Shown here: positions 59,874-64,000 of the stretch, in pieces | How the letters are laid out: each line of letters starts with the position of its first letter | Position numbering within the stretch: the first letter of the stretch is position 1 | DNA from: Clostridia bacterium | GTDB taxonomy: Bacteria; Bacillota; Clostridia; Oscillospirales; Acutalibacteraceae | Assembly (NCBI GenBank): GCA_017554405.1 | Contig: JAFZIK010000046.1 | Span: forward strand, 1 to 64,000 | Direction of reading: 5' to 3' | DNA length: 64,000 nt | Made by a program: the position numbers and the translations under genes | Notes under the pieces: generated by a model | What the model was told of the DNA's origin: nothing | Database searches by the model: none | Seen by the model: the letters and a program-made list of their open reading frames with translations, nothing else

Positions 59874-60551
59874 GTGAATATCGGTAAAAAGCTAAAACCA
59901 GTCTTGATACGTTGGCTGTTTGTTTTAACGCTCTTTTTGGTAATTGTCTGTTTGATAATCATTAACGGCAGACCCGCGGTTCGCGCTTATGCCGAAACCA
60001 GGGCGCGTTCAATTATGATCTCCGCTTTTGACGGTGCCGTCAAGTCCGCGCTTACTTCTCTCGGTTACGGTTATGGCGATATGGCGGTAGTAACAAGAAC
60101 TTCGGATAATCAAGTTTCAAGTATCGAAATAGATTATCAGAAGCTGAACATTCTGCGTGCCGAGATCTCAAGCCGCGTTTACGAAGAAATGAGTAATCGC
60201 TCAAGCAACAGTATTTCGATACCACTCGGCACGCTTCTTGGCTCCGAATACACCGCGGGCTACGGTCCGGGGATAAGGTTTAAAATCCAATTTCTGCAAA
60301 TACCGCAGCTTGATTATGAAAGCAAATTCTTAAACGCCGGTATCAACAATATTCTTCACCGTATAAATATTACCGCGGATTTATCATATAGTATCGTTAT
60401 GGCGGGGGTTGACGAGACCTTTACCGTTCATCTTACCGCCGTTGCGGCGCAAACGGTGATAATGGGCGTTGTGCCGAACAGTTTTACAAACGTTGTTGAA
60501 ACTGCGGAGAGTGACACGGCCGACGATATTTTTGAATTCAGAAGCAACTGA
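59874..60551 (+). CDS. yunB: Sporulation protein YunB
   Basis: 225 aa from the GTG at 59874; a GTG at 59865 lies in the inverted repeat. One N-terminal membrane helix (about residues 11-35), then ETRARSIMISAFDGAVKSAL, SIEIDYQKLNILRAEIS, ISIPLGTLLGSEYTAGYGPGIRFKI and DETFTVHLTAVAAQTVIMGVVP, matching the YunB family. In B. subtilis it is a mother-cell protein needed for proper spore formation. It is divergent from sigK, which agrees with a shared sporulation role. Confidence 0.88.
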   Translation: MNIGKKLKPVLIRWLFVLTLFLVIVCLIIINGRPAVRAYAETRARSIMISAFDGAVKSALTSLGYGYGDMAVVTRTSDNQVSSIEIDYQKLNILRAEISSRVYEEMSNRSSNSISIPLGTLLGSEYTAGYGPGIRFKIQFLQIPQLDYESKFLNAGINNILHRINITADLSYSIVMAGVDETFTVHLTAVAAQTVIMGVVPNSFTNVVETAESDTADDIFEFRSN

Positions 60552-60554
60552 TAG

Positions 60555-62532
<1,978 letters not shown>

Positions 62533-62534
<2 letters not shown>

Positions 62535-62568
62535 GAATTGCCGGTGGCTGATGCCACCGGCAATTCTT
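62533..62568. terminator. Bidirectional terminator between ligA and LOG-family gene
   Basis: Perfect 16-bp stem AAGAATTGCCGGTGGC/GCCACCGGCAATTCTT with a TGAT loop. Both convergent stop codons touch the ends of the stem. Confidence 0.88.
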
Positions 62569-63097
62569 ATTCAAGATATTCGATTATCATGTTTTCATCG
62601 TCCGAAACGTAGAAAAGCTTTGTATCATTTTCACCAAGAAATTTTAGCTTTGTGCTGTTATCAAGAAGGGAAACGAGATTATCGTAAAACCCGTTAACGT
62701 TAAAAATTACAAGCGGTTTTTTGATTATCCTAAGTTGTTTTAAGGACATTGTTTCAAAAAACTCATCCATTGTTCCGATACCGCCGGGAGTAACGATAAA
62801 CGCATCCGCCATATCCTCAAGTTTTTCTTTGCGCGAACGCATATCCACCGTATATATCATCTCGGTGCAGTCTTCAAACAGAGTGCCGTCAACGTTAAAA
62901 AACTCGGGCGAAATACCTATTATTTTCCCGCCGCCGCTTCTTACTCCGCGGGCAACCGCGCCCATCATACCCGAAGCCCCGCCGCCGAAAATCAGCGCGT
63001 GGCCGGCGTCCGCCATCGCTTTACCGAGGCGTTCTCCCGCTTTTCTGAAGGAAATATCTATTTCTTCGTTTGCCGAACCGTAAACACAAATATTCAT
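62567..63097 (-). CDS. LOG-family protein (cytokinin riboside 5'-monophosphate phosphoribohydrolase-like)
   Basis: 176 aa. Rossmann-like fold with GGGASGMMGAVARG and the signature PGGIGTMDEFFE (PGGxGTxxE), which marks the TIGR00730/LOG family. Members cleave ribose from nucleoside monophosphates. Bacterial roles are unclear. AAGGAG precedes the ATG. Its start overlaps the Nudix stop, so the two are cotranscribed. Confidence 0.9.
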   Translation of the reverse strand: MNICVYGSANEEIDISFRKAGERLGKAMADAGHALIFGGGASGMMGAVARGVRSGGGKIIGISPEFFNVDGTLFEDCTEMIYTVDMRSRKEKLEDMADAFIVTPGGIGTMDEFFETMSLKQLRIIKKPLVIFNVNGFYDNLVSLLDNSTKLKFLGENDTKLFYVSDDENMIIEYLE

Positions 63098-63579
63098 ATT
63101 AACTCCTTAAAATCCAATTCTTTACCGTTTAGTTGTGCGGATATTAGCGCATCGCCCTCGTATTGAAGCCGCAACGAGAAGAACGGATACGATTTATCCT
63201 CGATAAGCTTTAAAAATATTTTATCGCCTTGCCAGATCGGCAGGGAATAAACGTCCTTAATATCGATCCATACAAGCTCGCCCTCGTCGCAATCCTTAAC
63301 TGTTCCTCTGTATTTATCGGCGGTGAACACGTGCATTATCTCGCTTTCCCATATATCCGAAACAAAGGTTACAACGCACCGGTATGCGGGATCGATAAGC
63401 GTCAGACCGGTTTCTTCATATACCTCCCGGGCATTGCATTGTTCCGGGCTTTCTTTTTCCTCAAACTTTCCGCCGATACCGACCCATTTATCGCGGTTAA
63501 GGTCATTTTCCTTTTTTATGCGGTGAAGCATCAGATACTTGCCGTCCTTTTCTATATGGCAAAGGGTAGTGTTTCTCAT
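63094..63579 (-). CDS. Nudix hydrolase, MutT-like
   Basis: 161 aa. The Nudix box GKFEEKESPEQCNAREVYEETGL matches Gx5Ex7REVxEExGL. The sequence MLHRIKKENDLNRDKWVGIGGKFE fits the 8-oxo-dGTP diphosphatase-like subgroup. It likely hydrolyses a nucleoside diphosphate linked to another moiety; the substrate is not certain. Its start overlaps the upstream gene's stop as ATGA. GTGAGG lies upstream. Grouped with LOG it suggests nucleotide cleanup. Confidence 0.9.
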   Translation of the reverse strand: MRNTTLCHIEKDGKYLMLHRIKKENDLNRDKWVGIGGKFEEKESPEQCNAREVYEETGLTLIDPAYRCVVTFVSDIWESEIMHVFTADKYRGTVKDCDEGELVWIDIKDVYSLPIWQGDKIFLKLIEDKSYPFFSLRLQYEGDALISAQLNGKELDFKELI

Positions 63580-64000
63580 TGTGTGACCTCACCACCGTTA
63601 TCATCATTCGTTATCTTAAAACCGAAAAGATAAAAAACCTCATCCTTTTTATTCTCGTTATCAAACAAATTGTTATACTGTATTTTCTTATAGGTATTTA
63701 TCAGTTCGGTGTAATGATTCTTTTCCGAAAACTTATGACAAACGCCGCTGCTATCGATATATCCGACCGTATCAATAACCGGTATGGTTTTTGAAAGATT
63801 CAAAAGATATTTGTTATAATCGGTCATCTCGGTCCCGGCAATATCAAGTAAAAGCGAGGAAAGATAGTTCGAACTGAGACGCTCGATATTCTGTTCCTCA
63901 ATATCATAGTTTGCCCAGATGATAAAGGGAGTAATATGCCGCTTCTGTGCCTGCTCAACGGTAAGGCTGTTAAGATCTCCGACCCCCATAACAGAGGCGA
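63576..64000 (-). CDS. C-terminal part of an LTA-synthase-like sulfatase-family protein, cut by the window edge
   Basis: About 140 C-terminal residues on the minus strand; the frame is open at base 64000. The text TPFIIWANYDIEEQ and LSSNYLSSLLLDIAG resembles the C-terminus of clostridial lipoteichoic-acid-synthase-type (alkaline-phosphatase fold) proteins. The catalytic part and membrane helices would lie outside the window. It is directly upstream of, and overlapping, the Nudix gene. The metal-site residues cannot be checked here. Confidence 0.75.
   Translation of the reverse strand, partial: ASVMGVGDLNSLTVEQAQKRHITPFIIWANYDIEEQNIERLSSNYLSSLLLDIAGTEMTDYNKYLLNLSKTIPVIDTVGYIDSSGVCHKFSEKNHYTELINTYKKIQYNNLFDNENKKDEVFYLFGFKITNDDNGGEVTQ

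Overview
The window reads as a stretch of chromosome from a spore-forming Clostridia-type Firmicute. The evidence is the sporulation genes (spoVAD, spoVM, sigK, yunB), Firmicute-type gene order (nusB-xseAB-ispA-dxs-tlyA-nadK-argR-recN; yicC-remA-gmk-rpoZ-priA-def-fmt-rsmB-rlmN-prpC-prkC-rsgA), purine-rich ribosome-binding sites, and vegetative promoters with near-consensus hexamers and 17-nt spacers. A C-terminal type I dockerin on the first gene suggests a gut or biomass-degrading lineage such as the Ruminococcaceae/Oscillospiraceae. No rRNA, tRNA, CRISPR array, insertion sequence or prophage was recognised.

Layout. 1-1161: end of a dockerin protein. 1272-4832: typA, a DEDDh exonuclease and a PflX-like radical SAM gene. 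4966-14490: one dense block with nusB, exonuclease VII, isoprenoid genes (ispA, dxs), tlyA, nadK, argR, recN and tyrS. 14552-17326: spoVAD with an in-frame TAG, mgtE, and two tiny genes (a 49-codon membrane protein and spoVM). 17369-18877: guaB on the minus strand, divergent from DUF177-rpmF-DUF512-der-plsY-gpsA. 24159-32324: a nucleotide-sugar epimerase, pdxK and a truncated MocR regulator, mtaB, a hydrolase, a CAT-fold acyltransferase and fba. 32416-34913: a membrane protein, nnr and a lipoprotein. 37571-34954 (minus): a TM1266-family regulator leading an ABC transporter operon, behind a candidate attenuator. 37828-49677: the yicC-to-rsgA operon. 49696-54411: mntP, comEC, holA, an RnmV-like gene and a WYL regulator. 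54572-56287: rpsB-tsf behind a structured leader. The rest holds a DUF3298-like lipoprotein, a tyrosine recombinase, a VTT membrane protein, sigK, yunB, ligA, and LOG, Nudix and LTA-synthase-like genes.

Function. Most genes are housekeeping: translation and ribosome maturation (typA, tlyA, rsmB, rlmN, def, fmt, rsgA, der, rpsB, tsf, rpmF), DNA replication and repair (priA, holA, ligA, recN, xseAB), precursor supply (guaB, gmk, dxs, ispA, nadK), and membrane lipid and envelope signalling (plsY, gpsA, prpC-prkC). The sporulation genes are scattered rather than clustered. The least ordinary parts are the split spoVAD, the small-ORF pair with spoVM, the TM1266/ABC operon with its leader, the MocR gene lacking its C-terminal part, the hydrolase/acyltransferase pair with matching promoters, and the rpsB leader. 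No gap above about 260 bases lacks a gene. The two largest gaps (37572-37827, 54412-54571) hold promoters and structured leaders. Starts were moved from the longest open frame where a ribosome-binding site or family N-terminus pointed to another codon. All function calls are from reading motifs and remembered family features, with no database search.
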